Source: G963665085 sp963665085 (GTDB lineage Bacteria; Bacteroidota; Bacteroidia; Bacteroidales; JAAAOM01). Taken from it: a stretch of DNA of 64,000 nucleotides. The stretch spans positions 1,612,001 through 1,676,000 of the forward strand of contig CAXXXS010000001.1 of assembly GCA_963665085.2 (NCBI GenBank). The letters run 5' to 3'. This document shows, in pieces, positions 27,001 through 36,035 of the stretch (positions are counted from its first letter, which is position 1; every line of letters begins with the position of its first letter). Under the pieces are notes generated by a model. That model did no database searches. It was not told where the DNA came from and was given only the letters and a program-made list of their open reading frames with translations. The translations under genes were made by a program, and so were the position numbers.

Positions 27001-27043
27001 AAGTATTAATAAAATATATGTATATTTAAAAAAGCTGTTTTAA
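24020..27043 (+). CDS. TerB-like / ABC ATPase / ABC-2 permease fusion protein, copy A, 1007 aa
   Basis: It starts at a GTG at 24020, and the N-terminus aligns with paralogue B. Layout: a helical TerB-like domain (about 1-140); a beta-rich, possibly FHA-like segment (about 145-225; DDHITLNDQKIKSNKIYSL); an ABC ATPase with Walker A GGSGTGKTTLL (about 277), signature ISGGQRKR (about 383) and DEPTSGLSS; a CVHCG knuckle (about 488-492); ABC-2-type membrane helices (about 575-750); a long charged loop; and a last helix near 963-985. This is an ABCG-like half transporter, predicted to export a lipid, polymer or peptide. No cargo is identifiable. It is followed by a secreted protein and a lipoprotein. 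Confidence 0.85.
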   Translation: MNTIALKSIVRLFSITSLIPAKDDQENHEVIINEYLSQYTGTDEIFQFIGMYAFYRNQLKKKESSDFHKRISSLSVKSLQICYQLIEQLSQKERLILLSQLLEILKSQLQKIEIFDYISTISKVLRIEELDFNRLFKYVLRQDVEGLLIYTDSSRTEEKKPGYVNWRHLKGEIHLIYFDNIKTCFFYIIFEDDHITLNDQKIKSNKIYSLNWGETIRSFKFKPIIFSDVIKEFHNPELLKNRKLIIKDLEYSFQNGLKGMHPFNLDEETGQLIGIIGGSGTGKTTLLNLLNGNLKPEKGNIYINGKDLHNNLSELKSLIGYVPQDELLLEDLTVYQNLYFNAKLCFGDKPEEFIISRVYKILKELQLENIKDLTVGNPLQKVISGGQRKRINIALELMREPSVFMVDEPTSGLSSNDSLKVMSLLKEQTFKGKMVFVNIHQPSSEIYKMFDKIIVLDKGGYVIYQGNPLDAIVYFKEKTNQIGANIRECVHCGNVKPEQILEIIEHPKIDEFGNLTSHRAIEPKDWYDEYKKSLDPVNIIVTEPEKSQEQLFNPPKSLTQFNIFFKRNFLSKIQDKQYLLISLLEAPMLAAILGYFSRYAAGTEENPAKYIFLENSSMPVYFFMSVIVALFIGLIVSAEQIIQDQKIINREKFLSLSRTSYLNSKISFLFLLSAVQMLLYVIIGNFIVGLKGMNFTFWLVLFTIACNANMMGLNISAGLKSLIAIYVLVPLLIVPQLLLSGSAIKFDKLPKSLSSDKYVPLVGDLMVSRWAYEALLVDQFKKNKYNNNFYVIDKELSKINYKLSFLIPEIEWRLMSLKSENEKDNNLDTALYSFVDSEINKHFDFEKNNRPNKLVQIEEWDENLQIEKTKLSKIKINLIKYRDKQINELRKNNDPGYLVRTKEIYHNQAIDDLVTAKDERNKFVLTENGIIQKADPVYEEPLSNFGRAHFFAPVKIAGKIKVDTLWFNIFVIWLITFFLYFALINDSFRKFSELSINKIYVYLKKLF

Positions 27044-27073
27044 ATTTGTATAAGTACAACAAGCAAATCTAAT

Positions 27074-27529
27074 ATGCCAGTAAAAAAAATATTTGTCTTT
27101 TTATCAATGGTGATGTTTCTACAATTATCTGCACTAAGTCAGGATTGTTCAGACTTTCACCTTTCTTTTTGTGTAATACCAGATTTTACTTTTTTTTATA
27201 ATCAACAGTCGAGAAGTTTTAACATGAGGGTTGGTGAGACAAAAGAGCTACGGATTATTGCGTATGAAAATACGGATTATTTTGTCTCAGCATGCAAGCA
27301 CAGAAAATTTAACACCCTACAATTTAGAATTTATGAAGATAGTGAAACAAAAGATTTACTATTTGATAATTCAACAAACAATTATGCTGATTTTATAAAG
27401 TTTGCAAATACTGAAACCCGGAAATTAATCATTGAAATTAGCCTTCCACCGGAAAAAAATGATCCTGAAGATCATAAAATGAGGTGTGCCGGTATTCTTG
27501 TTGCAAGCAGATTAAGAAAAGTTGACTAG
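27074..27529 (+). CDS. Secreted small beta-rich protein, copy A, 151 aa
   Basis: A signal peptide ends near SALSQ, leaving a mature domain of about 128 residues. It has stretches such as KHRKFNTLQFRIYED and a late GILVASR. The protein at 45920-46360 has a similar outline (signal, beta-rich body, a phrase like ILFDTN/LLFDNS) and the same genomic context, so I treat them as distant paralogues. I do not recognise the family. It begins 30 bp after the ABC fusion. Confidence 0.7.
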   Translation: MPVKKIFVFLSMVMFLQLSALSQDCSDFHLSFCVIPDFTFFYNQQSRSFNMRVGETKELRIIAYENTDYFVSACKHRKFNTLQFRIYEDSETKDLLFDNSTNNYADFIKFANTETRKLIIEISLPPEKNDPEDHKMRCAGILVASRLRKVD

Positions 27530-27613
27530 AAATAATTACTTATTTAAATTTTTAAGTAAAAAAATAGTATCTTTTATAATGGTAAGTCGTATCAACAAAT
27601 AATTTTAATTACT

Positions 27614-28507
27614 GTGGATAGAAAAAGTCTCGTAGTTTATTTTCTGATTATTTTTTTCGTCTCTTGCCAACAAACAGGCAAAGACAAAAATGCTGAAAAT
27701 GTTTCATCAATAATTCTGGATGATGAAATTGATAATGTTGATGAACTCTCTGAAAGAACGGTATATTACCGCTTCCCATCACCTGAAGACATGCTTCAAT
27801 ATATAAACCGGGAAAAACTGGAATACATTCCTGATTTATTAAATTCAGACAATAACGCAAAAAAATATATCGGTTCTAGTTCCCAGGCAATTAATTTAGG
27901 GGTATATATTTCAGAACTTGCTTATGTTATAATTTTCAAGAAACTTAACCAGGCGTCTAATTACCTTTCAGCAGTTAATTATCTTAGTGACGAATTACTT
28001 ATATCCCCCACAGATAATTCAGACATGGAAAATCGTGTAAAAAGAAACTTAAACAACATTGATTCATTAACTGTAATATCAAGGGATGCTTATAATGATA
28101 TGGTTGAATATCTTGCCAACACAGAGAACGAACAAACTCTAGCTTTAATATCGACCGGGGCTTACATTGAGGCATTATACCTGGCTTTTAATCAAATTGA
28201 AGATTTTTATCCTACAAGCCCACTTGTAAAGAAAATTTTCGAACAAAAATATGCACTTGAAAATCTATATCTTTTCCTAAAAGAGAATGCAGGAGAAGAT
28301 GATGAAGATATCTTATCTGATCTAAAAACTATAAAATCAAAATTTGATCAGGTAGATATTGTTAAAAAAACAAAAACCGAGGTTAAACAAGAGGGTGATT
28401 TGTTAGTTTTTGGTGGAGGAAAAACCGAGGTTCAGGTCACTAAAGAGCAGTTTAACGATTTAAAAAAGACTATCTCTCGAATAAGGACTAAGATTGTAAA
28501 AATATAG
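27614..28507 (+). CDS. Lipoprotein of the ABC-fusion module, copy A, 297 aa
   Basis: It starts at a GTG at 27614 and has a lipobox FFVSCQ. The body is helical and clearly homologous to the lipoprotein at 45019-45918: NNIDSLTVISRDAYNDMVEYL matches the other's NIDSLMYISVHSFNQMDKYL in position, followed by TGAYIEALYLA against AGVWVEGLYLA. I do not recognise a named family. As a lipid-anchored partner of an export pump it may act in the periplasm. The gap of 84 bp leaves room for an internal signal. Confidence 0.78.
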   Translation: MDRKSLVVYFLIIFFVSCQQTGKDKNAENVSSIILDDEIDNVDELSERTVYYRFPSPEDMLQYINREKLEYIPDLLNSDNNAKKYIGSSSQAINLGVYISELAYVIIFKKLNQASNYLSAVNYLSDELLISPTDNSDMENRVKRNLNNIDSLTVISRDAYNDMVEYLANTENEQTLALISTGAYIEALYLAFNQIEDFYPTSPLVKKIFEQKYALENLYLFLKENAGEDDEDILSDLKTIKSKFDQVDIVKKTKTEVKQEGDLLVFGGGKTEVQVTKEQFNDLKKTISRIRTKIVKI

Positions 28508-28583
28508 GAAGCGAAAATTCTATTTAAATATTGAACTGAACCGAAAGGCAATTATCTTTGTCTCTCCTTTAAAGCAGAGAACA

Positions 28584-29225
28584 ATGATAAGCCCCGATCA
28601 ACATATTATCGACCTTATTAATGAAGGCGAACATCAACAATTAGACTTCAAATTCGAAATATCAGATTCAAAAAAAATCGCAAGAACCTTAGCTGCATTT
28701 TCAAATACTGATGGAGGCACACTACTTATCGGTGTAAAAGATAATGGTGCAATCGCAGGGGTACGTTCAGAAGAAGAATTTTATATGATAGAAGCTGCTG
28801 CTCAATTATATTGTAAGCCATCTGTAGAATTTACATCAAAAGAATGGCATATTAATGGAAAAGCCATCTTAGAAGTAATGATTCCCAAAAGCGATAAAAA
28901 ACCTCATTCTGCCCCGGACAAAACAGGAAAGTATATGGTATATGTCCGCGTAGAGGATCAAAATCTGCTGGCAAACAGTATCCTCCTTAAAGTATGGAAA
29001 CAGGAAAAACAGAGCAAAGGAGTCTACATAAAATTTACAACGAAAGAAAAAATCTTATTAGAATACCTAGAAAATAACCCACAAATAACTTTTAGCCAGT
29101 TTAAAAAACTTGCCAGAATATCCCATAGAGCCGCTGAAAACATCCTTGTGAAATTAATCTCAATAGATGTAATTGAAATTGTAATTGAAGAAAGCGGATC
29201 TTTTTATAGGCTCAAAAATAATTAG
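28584..29225 (+). CDS. AlbA_2 (Schlafen-type) putative DNA-binding protein with winged helix, 213 aa
   Basis: Residues 15-115 match AlbA_2: LDFKFEISDSKKIARTLAAF, then NTDGGTLLIGVKDNGAIAGV. A C-terminal winged-helix-like part (KEKILLEYLENNPQITF, then SHRAAENILVKL) follows. Such proteins are often annotated as transcriptional regulators. The target is unknown. The stop overlaps the stop of the convergent gene by four bases. Confidence 0.8.
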   Translation: MISPDQHIIDLINEGEHQQLDFKFEISDSKKIARTLAAFSNTDGGTLLIGVKDNGAIAGVRSEEEFYMIEAAAQLYCKPSVEFTSKEWHINGKAILEVMIPKSDKKPHSAPDKTGKYMVYVRVEDQNLLANSILLKVWKQEKQSKGVYIKFTTKEKILLEYLENNPQITFSQFKKLARISHRAAENILVKLISIDVIEIVIEESGSFYRLKNN

Positions 29226-29908
29226 TTCATAAGTTCAGTCAAAACAGTTGACCCTATTAAAACGTCATTTCTGTTATAGGTCTCAGACTTTATCATACCA
29301 ACGTCCTCACAAATCCATTCCGCAGCTTTTACCCTTATCGTAACTACCATATCTGTGGTAATATCATAGGATATTTTAACACAATCAAAAGTGCCAGCAG
29401 GTGTTGTTATTTTCTCTTTGGCTTCAACCTTCCTATTTGAAACTGTTACTGTCATATCCATTATTGGAATGGAATTATTTTTAACAGACATTTCTACCCT
29501 CCCATCAGGAAGAGTACCCCCTACGTCTAAATTATCAGGAAACATCAATTCATCGCTTTCAATTTCAACATCCATATCCTGGTAGGCCGCAATTGATTCT
29601 GATGTAAGAAACCGTTCCATAGACACAAAAAATACTCCATCAATACATTTAACTGTCATTGTTGATTCTGTTACTGGAACATCCTTTTTATCAAAAGATT
29701 TGATAATTACCTCTGCTGCAGTAGAATTTGAAGCCGTTGATATCTCAGTTATTTCCTGTGTTGATGTACCTGTGATTTTATTTTTTTTATCATAGTTTGT
29801 ATATGATAACTTTGCCCCTTCTTTCATCGGATAATAAAAAGCGCAATTTTGAGCTTTTACAAGTCCCCCAATGGCAATTATCAGAAATAAAGCAAATATT
29901 TTTCTCAT
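29222..29908 (-). CDS. Secreted TapB-like protein, 228 aa
   Basis: The signal peptide is MRKIFALFLIIAIGGLVKAQ. The mature protein is beta-rich with TYTNYDKKNKITG-type strands and a late TTPAGTFDCVKISY motif, followed by WICEDVGMIKSETY. These motifs are typical of Bacteroidota proteins annotated DUF3108-like or TapB. They are thought to be envelope-associated, with no known enzyme activity. It is convergent with the AlbA_2 gene. Confidence 0.65.
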   Translation of the reverse strand: MRKIFALFLIIAIGGLVKAQNCAFYYPMKEGAKLSYTNYDKKNKITGTSTQEITEISTASNSTAAEVIIKSFDKKDVPVTESTMTVKCIDGVFFVSMERFLTSESIAAYQDMDVEIESDELMFPDNLDVGGTLPDGRVEMSVKNNSIPIMDMTVTVSNRKVEAKEKITTPAGTFDCVKISYDITTDMVVTIRVKAAEWICEDVGMIKSETYNRNDVLIGSTVLTELMN

Positions 29909-29937
29909 TTTTTCTAAATATATTTTTAATAATTCTA

Positions 29938-30555
29938 CTATTTAAACCAGACTATTTCTTCTGCAATATTTTTCTTGCTCTTTGGCTTTCCTGAAGTTTT
30001 TGGTTTTCCTAAGGCTACAAATGTTGTTAACTTCCAGGGATCACCAATCTGTAACAGTTTTTCGAGTTTTTCCTTAGCAAATAATGGGCCACTTAACCAA
30101 CATGCTCCATAGCCTAAATCAACTGCCGACAAAAGCAAGTTCTGCATGCACGCACCAACACTTTGGATATCAGGATGATTTCTAATCTCATTTATTTCAA
30201 CATTTGAAAGACAAACCCCTCTTGATAAAACAGATTCATAGGGTTCTGTTACCAAGGCAAGAACAACAGGGGCATCCTCAAAAAAACTCGAATACCACGC
30301 TACCTGAGATTTAATATTCTTTGCCATTCTTGATTGATTTGACGGAATCTCATTAATTGATTGAATAACAATTGAAGCCATGTTTTGTAATATCTCCTTA
30401 TTAGAAATAACTATAAATTTCCATGGCTGCGAATTATTGACACTTGGAGCTAAACCCGCAAGCCTCACTATCTCTTTTACATCTTCATCAGGAATAACTT
30501 CATCAGTAAAGCTCCTAATACTGGATCTTTTTTCAATTGCTTCCTTTAATTCCAT
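29938..30555 (-). CDS. Nitroreductase-family FMN oxidoreductase, 205 aa
   Basis: The FMN-binding pattern is present: EKRSSIRSFTD, GLAPSVNNSQPWKF, a late LLSAVDLGYGACWLSGP and GKPKT. These proteins use NAD(P)H to reduce nitro or quinone-like compounds. The substrate cannot be told. It lies between two unrelated minus-strand genes. Confidence 0.88.
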   Translation of the reverse strand: MELKEAIEKRSSIRSFTDEVIPDEDVKEIVRLAGLAPSVNNSQPWKFIVISNKEILQNMASIVIQSINEIPSNQSRMAKNIKSQVAWYSSFFEDAPVVLALVTEPYESVLSRGVCLSNVEINEIRNHPDIQSVGACMQNLLLSAVDLGYGACWLSGPLFAKEKLEKLLQIGDPWKLTTFVALGKPKTSGKPKSKKNIAEEIVWFK

Positions 30556-30600
30556 AATTACTTACAAAAACATTCTTTAACAATATTACCAATTTTATTG

Positions 30601-32289
30601 CTAATCTGCCTTATTCAGGTGTAATATTTTACCATTCAATACGAGTGCGTCCAATTTCATATTTCTTGCTGAAATAAGGGCATCTTCTTTTGTATTAACA
30701 ATTGGTTCTCCTTTTCTATTAAAAGAAGTGTTAATTAAAGCTTTTATTTGATATTCTTTATCCAAAAAATCAAGTAAATCATACATAAATGGGTTTTGTC
30801 CCCTATTAAATATTGTTTGGATCCTTGATGTGCCATCTATATGAGTCCCTCCTCCTAATTCAGTTTGTTTCTCCTTTAAAACATTAAAATCTAGGAGCAT
30901 ATATTGTGATAAGTGGGAAATTTTAGCTAATCCAGTAAAATATTTTGTATTACGTTCAAGCATTACAGGGGCTACCGGACGATACCACTCTCTTTTTTTG
31001 CATTGTACACTAACTTTTTTTGCTAAATCTTTTGAATTGGCTAAAGCTAAAATGCTCCTGTTTCCAAGAGCTCTTGGCCCTATCTCTCCATTTTCATTGC
31101 ATACACCAATAATCTTTTTATTGATAAGCAAAACAGATAACGCTTTTATTGTATCTAAGGAGTAGTCCAATGGATTATTAGCCCCAAAAACTGAATTAAG
31201 GTATGGCGAATGCCTCTCTATTTTATTACCCTTTTTATATTCAAGAAAAGCAGCTGCCCCGAGTGAAAGACCAGAATCTCCGGGACACGGAGGGATAAAA
31301 ACATCTTTAAATAATTTTCCATTATACAACCTTGAATTTAAAACAATATTTAAAGCTGCCCCTCCTGAATAATATAAATAATCAGCTTTAACATTTTCCT
31401 GTATCTGGCTTAATTTCTTAATAAAATCTCTCTCAAAAATTTCCTGAACAGTTGCTACAATTGATTGAAGAAACCTATTCTTTGTATCAAACTGCCTAAT
31501 TTCTAGGCCAAATTGATTTTTTACCTGCTCAATAAAAACTTGTTTCTTACCCCATATATTTTTAAAGAAACTATTTCGTTCAAGCCATTTTTCAATATTC
31601 AAATCATATTCTCCATATCCCGCTAATCCCATTAATTTACCAGGCACACTATTTTGTTCTTGCCTTTTCGCCCCAATTATAGAAAATAACAGTGCATTTG
31701 AGTTATAAAACGAAGAAAGGTATTCTAACTCCCACCCATAATCTAAAAGTTCTAATTTGTCGTTTTTAAACAACCAAACAGACAGATTACTCTTACTGGC
31801 ACCACCATCGAAGTGTACAAGCAAACTATTGTCCTTAAATTCTCCGTAAAAAGGAAGTGCGCTAAAAACGTGAGACAATTCGTGATTTAGTACATAACCT
31901 TTTCTTTCTTCTCCATACCATCTCAAGATTCCTTCTTCGCAATCTGTTTTTATAGATTTTGATATCGGTGCTTCAAATCGAATGTCTCCATTTGAAGCAA
32001 TCATAGAACGCCCTAAAACATTATCAGAAAAAATAAGATCTACATTTTTTTTTCCTGAAAGACCTGTTTTTTTAAAAATTTCATATAAAAAATCTTGTAT
32101 CCTATTATCAAATTTCCTCCGCGAATACCTTTCAAGATGTAAATAATCCACACATTCGCCTTTATAAAATACTGATATAGAGTGATCATGAACAAATTCT
32201 GAATATTCGGATAACTTTATGTCCTGAATTCCGTAAATGCCAATTGTATAATTTGTTTCGAACAAAACCTTTTGAGTTGAAATTCGCAA
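30601..32289 (-). CDS. NodU/CmcH-family carbamoyltransferase, 562 aa
   Basis: These enzymes transfer a carbamoyl group to a sugar or polyketide hydroxyl. The N-terminal Kae1-like domain has LNHELSHVFSALPF and HFDGGASKSNLSV. Then come PPCPGDSGLSLGAA and, in the C-terminal domain, NGEIGPRALGNRSILA, WYRPVAPVM, HIDGTSRIQTI and INTSFNRKGEPIVNT. I place the start at a TTG at 32289 because no ATG lies near. Target unknown; no antibiotic or capsule genes lie next to it. It is divergent from cheR across a dyad-bearing intergenic region. Confidence 0.88.
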   Translation of the reverse strand: MRISTQKVLFETNYTIGIYGIQDIKLSEYSEFVHDHSISVFYKGECVDYLHLERYSRRKFDNRIQDFLYEIFKKTGLSGKKNVDLIFSDNVLGRSMIASNGDIRFEAPISKSIKTDCEEGILRWYGEERKGYVLNHELSHVFSALPFYGEFKDNSLLVHFDGGASKSNLSVWLFKNDKLELLDYGWELEYLSSFYNSNALLFSIIGAKRQEQNSVPGKLMGLAGYGEYDLNIEKWLERNSFFKNIWGKKQVFIEQVKNQFGLEIRQFDTKNRFLQSIVATVQEIFERDFIKKLSQIQENVKADYLYYSGGAALNIVLNSRLYNGKLFKDVFIPPCPGDSGLSLGAAAFLEYKKGNKIERHSPYLNSVFGANNPLDYSLDTIKALSVLLINKKIIGVCNENGEIGPRALGNRSILALANSKDLAKKVSVQCKKREWYRPVAPVMLERNTKYFTGLAKISHLSQYMLLDFNVLKEKQTELGGGTHIDGTSRIQTIFNRGQNPFMYDLLDFLDKEYQIKALINTSFNRKGEPIVNTKEDALISARNMKLDALVLNGKILHLNKAD

Positions 32290-32304
32290 AGAAATTAAAT
32301 TTAT

Positions 32305-32330
32305 TTATCTAATTTTAGTATATTAGATAA
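32305..32330. promoter_or_regulatory. 9-bp inverted repeat in the divergent carbamoyltransferase/cheR region
   Basis: TTATCTAAT (32305-32313) is complementary to ATTAGATAA (32322-32330) across eight bases. A second short dyad, CGCTT-N6-AAGCG, follows at about 32337-32352. The site sits 60 bp before the cheR ATG and is a plausible operator for the long operon. Confidence 0.45.
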
Positions 32331-32389
32331 AAGTTTCGCTTAAATGTAAGCGTTTATATGGGTAATGATGTCTTGAATATTTATTTTTT

Positions 32390-33229
32390 ATGACCATAAC
32401 GGAACAAGATTTTCAGTTTTTCTTGTATGCTATAAAAAGCTCTTCGAAATATGATTTTTCGGAATATTCGGAGAAATCCCTAACGAGGAGATTAGCTAAG
32501 GTTTTAGTTGATAACAAAACTAACATCTCTCAGTTAGTAAGCAAAATAAAAAATGATTCTGATTTTCTTGAAAAAATCATTAAAGAAATAACTGTTAATA
32601 CGACAGAGCTTTTTAGGGATCCTCCTATTTGGCATGTTTTAAAATACAAAATACTTCCAGCCCTGGCTTCTCAACCACAAATCAATATCTGGCATGCTGG
32701 ATGTTCAACTGGCCAGGAAGTTTATTCAATGATGATTTTACTGAGCGAACTTAATTTGTTAGGAAAAACTAAAATAGTTGCAACTGATCTTAATACAGAT
32801 GTATTAAACATTGCAAAAAAAGGAGAATATAAATATCGCTTTAATATAGGCTATCTTGATAATTTTGATAAAGTAATTAAAGAAAATCCTTATAACTACG
32901 AGGAGTATAAGGAAGTCCCCTATGACAAGTATTTTCAGGTAGACAAAGAGAATGATACAATTAGAATGGATGAAAGGTTAAGAAAAATACCTTTATTCCG
33001 AAAACATGATCTAGTAAAAGACGAAAATACAGCATATGTAAAATTCGATCTCATTCTATGCAGAAACGTTATTATTTATTTCAACTATAGTTTACAAAAC
33101 AAGGTATTTGACCTTTTCTACAAAAATATTTATGACAATGGGATACTTATCCTGGGAATGCATGAAACAATTCTGGGAGAATATGCTAATCGTTTTCAAA
33201 AAAAAGGGCAATACTATGTTAAAAATTAA
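32390..33229 (+). CDS. cheR: CheR-type protein glutamate methyltransferase, 279 aa
   Basis: CheR methylates Glu side chains on receptors using SAM. The N-terminal helical part (SLTRRLAKVL) precedes the SAM site NIWHAGCSTGQEVYSM and the late ILCRNVIIYFN. All expected SAM residues are present, so it should be active. It opens a packed + strand run of eleven genes to 46360. No CheA, CheW or flagellar genes are here. Confidence 0.92.
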   Translation: MTITEQDFQFFLYAIKSSSKYDFSEYSEKSLTRRLAKVLVDNKTNISQLVSKIKNDSDFLEKIIKEITVNTTELFRDPPIWHVLKYKILPALASQPQINIWHAGCSTGQEVYSMMILLSELNLLGKTKIVATDLNTDVLNIAKKGEYKYRFNIGYLDNFDKVIKENPYNYEEYKEVPYDKYFQVDKENDTIRMDERLRKIPLFRKHDLVKDENTAYVKFDLILCRNVIIYFNYSLQNKVFDLFYKNIYDNGILILGMHETILGEYANRFQKKGQYYVKN

Positions 33230-33276
33230 TATCGATTACTAACTTTAATAAAGTACTTGAATATTATACATTCAAC

Positions 33277-36021
33277 ATGATGAAAAATAAACAACTGTCA
33301 TTTAATGTTAAAGTTTTAATTCTAATTATCGTTGTAGGAATAAGTTGGATAATCTTTGGACTTTTATCCCTTAATTCAAACAAAAAGTTAATTGACTATC
33401 AATCGCTCCAGAACAACGTAAATTCTTATGTTAATCTACTTCCTTCTCTTTCATCAGCAATATACTCGATTGACAAAGAAATAAAAGAAGGTAACATTGT
33501 TGCAAAAGGAAGCAACAAATCGGGTGCAATAACTGATTTTACAAATAATTTAAGTGAGATTAAAAATCAATATAACCAAATAGGAAACAGTCAATATTTT
33601 TTCTTTCATCCTGAGCAGGAGGCAATATTAATTGAGATAGACAAAACATTAACTGAAGTAAAAGAAAACTTTGCTGACTTATTAGGAACTATAGAAGAAC
33701 GAGGATCATCTAATGAAGGACTTTTTTCCGAATGGGAAGCGGTAGAACAAGAATTAGAAAGCAAAATTTTTAATGTCTCAAATCCAGACATAGTTTCTAA
33801 TATACAACAGATCATTGCATATAAAAAACAATATATCCGTTCTGGAGAAAGTGATTTAATTAATAGCATTACGCAATTAGCGGAACAGGTAAAACAAGAT
33901 ATTGAATATGAACAATCAAATGCTGAGATTGATACTGTGCCAGAAATAGCTGAAGACTCTTTTGATTCATTTGATACATTTAATGCAAGTACAACATCAA
34001 TCTTAGATATTAATGAAATATTAGATTCTTATACTTCATATGCAAACAAAATCCTTGAAAAAGATATTCAAATAGGTATTGGAAATGAGTCAGGTATTAT
34101 CTATAAAATTCTTAACAAATTAGAAGATGTTGGAAATAGTATTACTTCCGTTTCTGAAGATATCTCCTCAGATTATGCTAAAATCAGAAAACGCAATCAA
34201 ATAGTATTGATTATTTTCTGGATATTATTCACGCTAATATCTGTAGGAATTTTCTTGTCATTATACTTTGTGCTAAGTAAGCCCCTTATACTTATAAAGA
34301 ATTCTATGACGTCCCTTTCTCTTGGAAAATCTCCCGAAAAATTAGCCATTAAAACAGGAGGTGAATTTGAAGAAATTGCAGGAAACATTAATAAATATTC
34401 AGAATCATTAAAAGAAAAAGTAAATTTCTCCAATGATTTAGCTAATGGAAATATTAATAACGATTTTTCTCCTGTCAGTGAATATGATGAGTTGGGAAAT
34501 TCTCTTGTCTTATTAAAACAGAATTTAATAAAAGCCAGAAAAGAGGAAGAAAACCATAAAATTGAAAACGAGAAAAGACGATGGACAAATGAAGGTTTGG
34601 CAAAATTTGCAGATATTTTACGCCAAAATAACGATAGCCTTGATGAGTTATCCTCAGTTCTTATCATGAACCTGGTTAAATACATTGATGCAACCCAAGG
34701 CGGATTATTTCTTATTAATGATGATGATAAAGATAATATTACTCTTGAGTTAAAAGCTGCCGTTGCATATAACAGAAAAAAATTCATTACAAAATCTATT
34801 GAACTGGGCGAAGGTTTAGTCGGGACATGTGCTGTAGAGAAAAAAACAACATATCTTACAGAAATTCCTGACAATTATTTAGAAATAACAAGTGGTTTAG
34901 GAGATGCAAGTCCAAAATGTATCCTAATAGTTCCATTAAATCTTGAAAATGAAATTCTTGGAGTAATAGAACTTGCGGCATTCACTGAATTTGAAAATCA
35001 TGAAATTGAGTTTATTGAAAAATTAGCAGAGAGTATCGCTTCTACCTTAACAACTGTTAAAATAAACGAACGCACATCTGAACTTCTTGAACAATCTCAA
35101 AGACAAGCACAAGAAATGGCAGAACAAGAAGAGGAGATGAGGCAAAATATGGAAGAGCTTCAAGCTACTCAAGAAGAAGCTGCCAGACGTGAATCAGAAA
35201 TATCCAGCATTTTTGACGCTATCAATAGCACTTCATTAGTTGTTGAATATGATATTAGTGGGCATATTACAAATATAAATCAGAAATTTTTAGAATTACT
35301 GGGAGCACCTAAGAATGACATCATGGGAATGCACCATAGTGATTTTACTTCAAAAGTAAGAACAGAAAATACATACATCGATTTCTGGAATACGTTAAAG
35401 GCTGGAAACTCAATTAACAACATGGAGGTTATCAAGCTTTTAAACGGAAAAAAACTCTGGCTAAATCAAACATATAACCCAATCCAGAATACAGATGGTG
35501 TAGCATATAAAGTATTAAATATTGCAGTTGATATTTCTGAATCAAAAATAAAAGAACAGGAATTTGAAAAGAGCGTAAGGGAGATGAGACGTAAATCCAA
35601 TGAAATGGATACGTTAAATGAAGCTATAAATCAGGCAATTATAAAATGCGAATACTCAACAGACAGTATGATTCTTAATGCAAACGAGAACTTTGCTAAT
35701 CTGATGGGACACTCTCTTGAAGAACTAAAAGGAAAAAAAGTTACACAGTTTTTTAATACAGAAGAATTAGCCGTTTTTAATGAGCTTTGGCTTAAAATAG
35801 CCAATAATGAAACTCAAAAGGCAAACATCAAAAGAACTCTCCCTAATGGTGAGGAGAGATGGATAGTTTCAACATTTTCACCTGTTTTAGATGAAAATGG
35901 AAAGATATACAAAATCTATTATTTGGGACAAGATATTACAGAACAAAAGCAAAGGTTCCAGCTATTAGTAGATGCTAATAAGGAAATAGATCGCTTAAAA
36001 GAGTTAGTTGAAAAAAAATAA
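33277..36021 (+). CDS. Membrane sensor with HAMP, GAF and two PAS domains, 914 aa
   Basis: A first helix (about 9-28) and a second (about 307-333) enclose a largely helical extracytoplasmic domain. HAMP (about 334-420), GAF (about 448-595), a coiled coil (about 602-641; EEEMRQNMEELQATQEE) and two PAS domains (about 641-758 and 775-891) follow. There is no kinase, cyclase or MCP hairpin domain. The Glu/Gln-rich coil recurs in the phosphatase at 38222-40828 and could be the methylation target of the CheR/CheB pair (inference). It is likely a signal input for the downstream switch. Confidence 0.85.
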   Translation: MMKNKQLSFNVKVLILIIVVGISWIIFGLLSLNSNKKLIDYQSLQNNVNSYVNLLPSLSSAIYSIDKEIKEGNIVAKGSNKSGAITDFTNNLSEIKNQYNQIGNSQYFFFHPEQEAILIEIDKTLTEVKENFADLLGTIEERGSSNEGLFSEWEAVEQELESKIFNVSNPDIVSNIQQIIAYKKQYIRSGESDLINSITQLAEQVKQDIEYEQSNAEIDTVPEIAEDSFDSFDTFNASTTSILDINEILDSYTSYANKILEKDIQIGIGNESGIIYKILNKLEDVGNSITSVSEDISSDYAKIRKRNQIVLIIFWILFTLISVGIFLSLYFVLSKPLILIKNSMTSLSLGKSPEKLAIKTGGEFEEIAGNINKYSESLKEKVNFSNDLANGNINNDFSPVSEYDELGNSLVLLKQNLIKARKEEENHKIENEKRRWTNEGLAKFADILRQNNDSLDELSSVLIMNLVKYIDATQGGLFLINDDDKDNITLELKAAVAYNRKKFITKSIELGEGLVGTCAVEKKTTYLTEIPDNYLEITSGLGDASPKCILIVPLNLENEILGVIELAAFTEFENHEIEFIEKLAESIASTLTTVKINERTSELLEQSQRQAQEMAEQEEEMRQNMEELQATQEEAARRESEISSIFDAINSTSLVVEYDISGHITNINQKFLELLGAPKNDIMGMHHSDFTSKVRTENTYIDFWNTLKAGNSINNMEVIKLLNGKKLWLNQTYNPIQNTDGVAYKVLNIAVDISESKIKEQEFEKSVREMRRKSNEMDTLNEAINQAIIKCEYSTDSMILNANENFANLMGHSLEELKGKKVTQFFNTEELAVFNELWLKIANNETQKANIKRTLPNGEERWIVSTFSPVLDENGKIYKIYYLGQDITEQKQRFQLLVDANKEIDRLKELVEKK

Positions 36022-36035
36022 TACCACCATTCTTA

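Noticed and set aside
34197..34874. Minus-strand frame of 225 codons
   Set aside because: Shadow of the HAMP/GAF region of the sensor gene.
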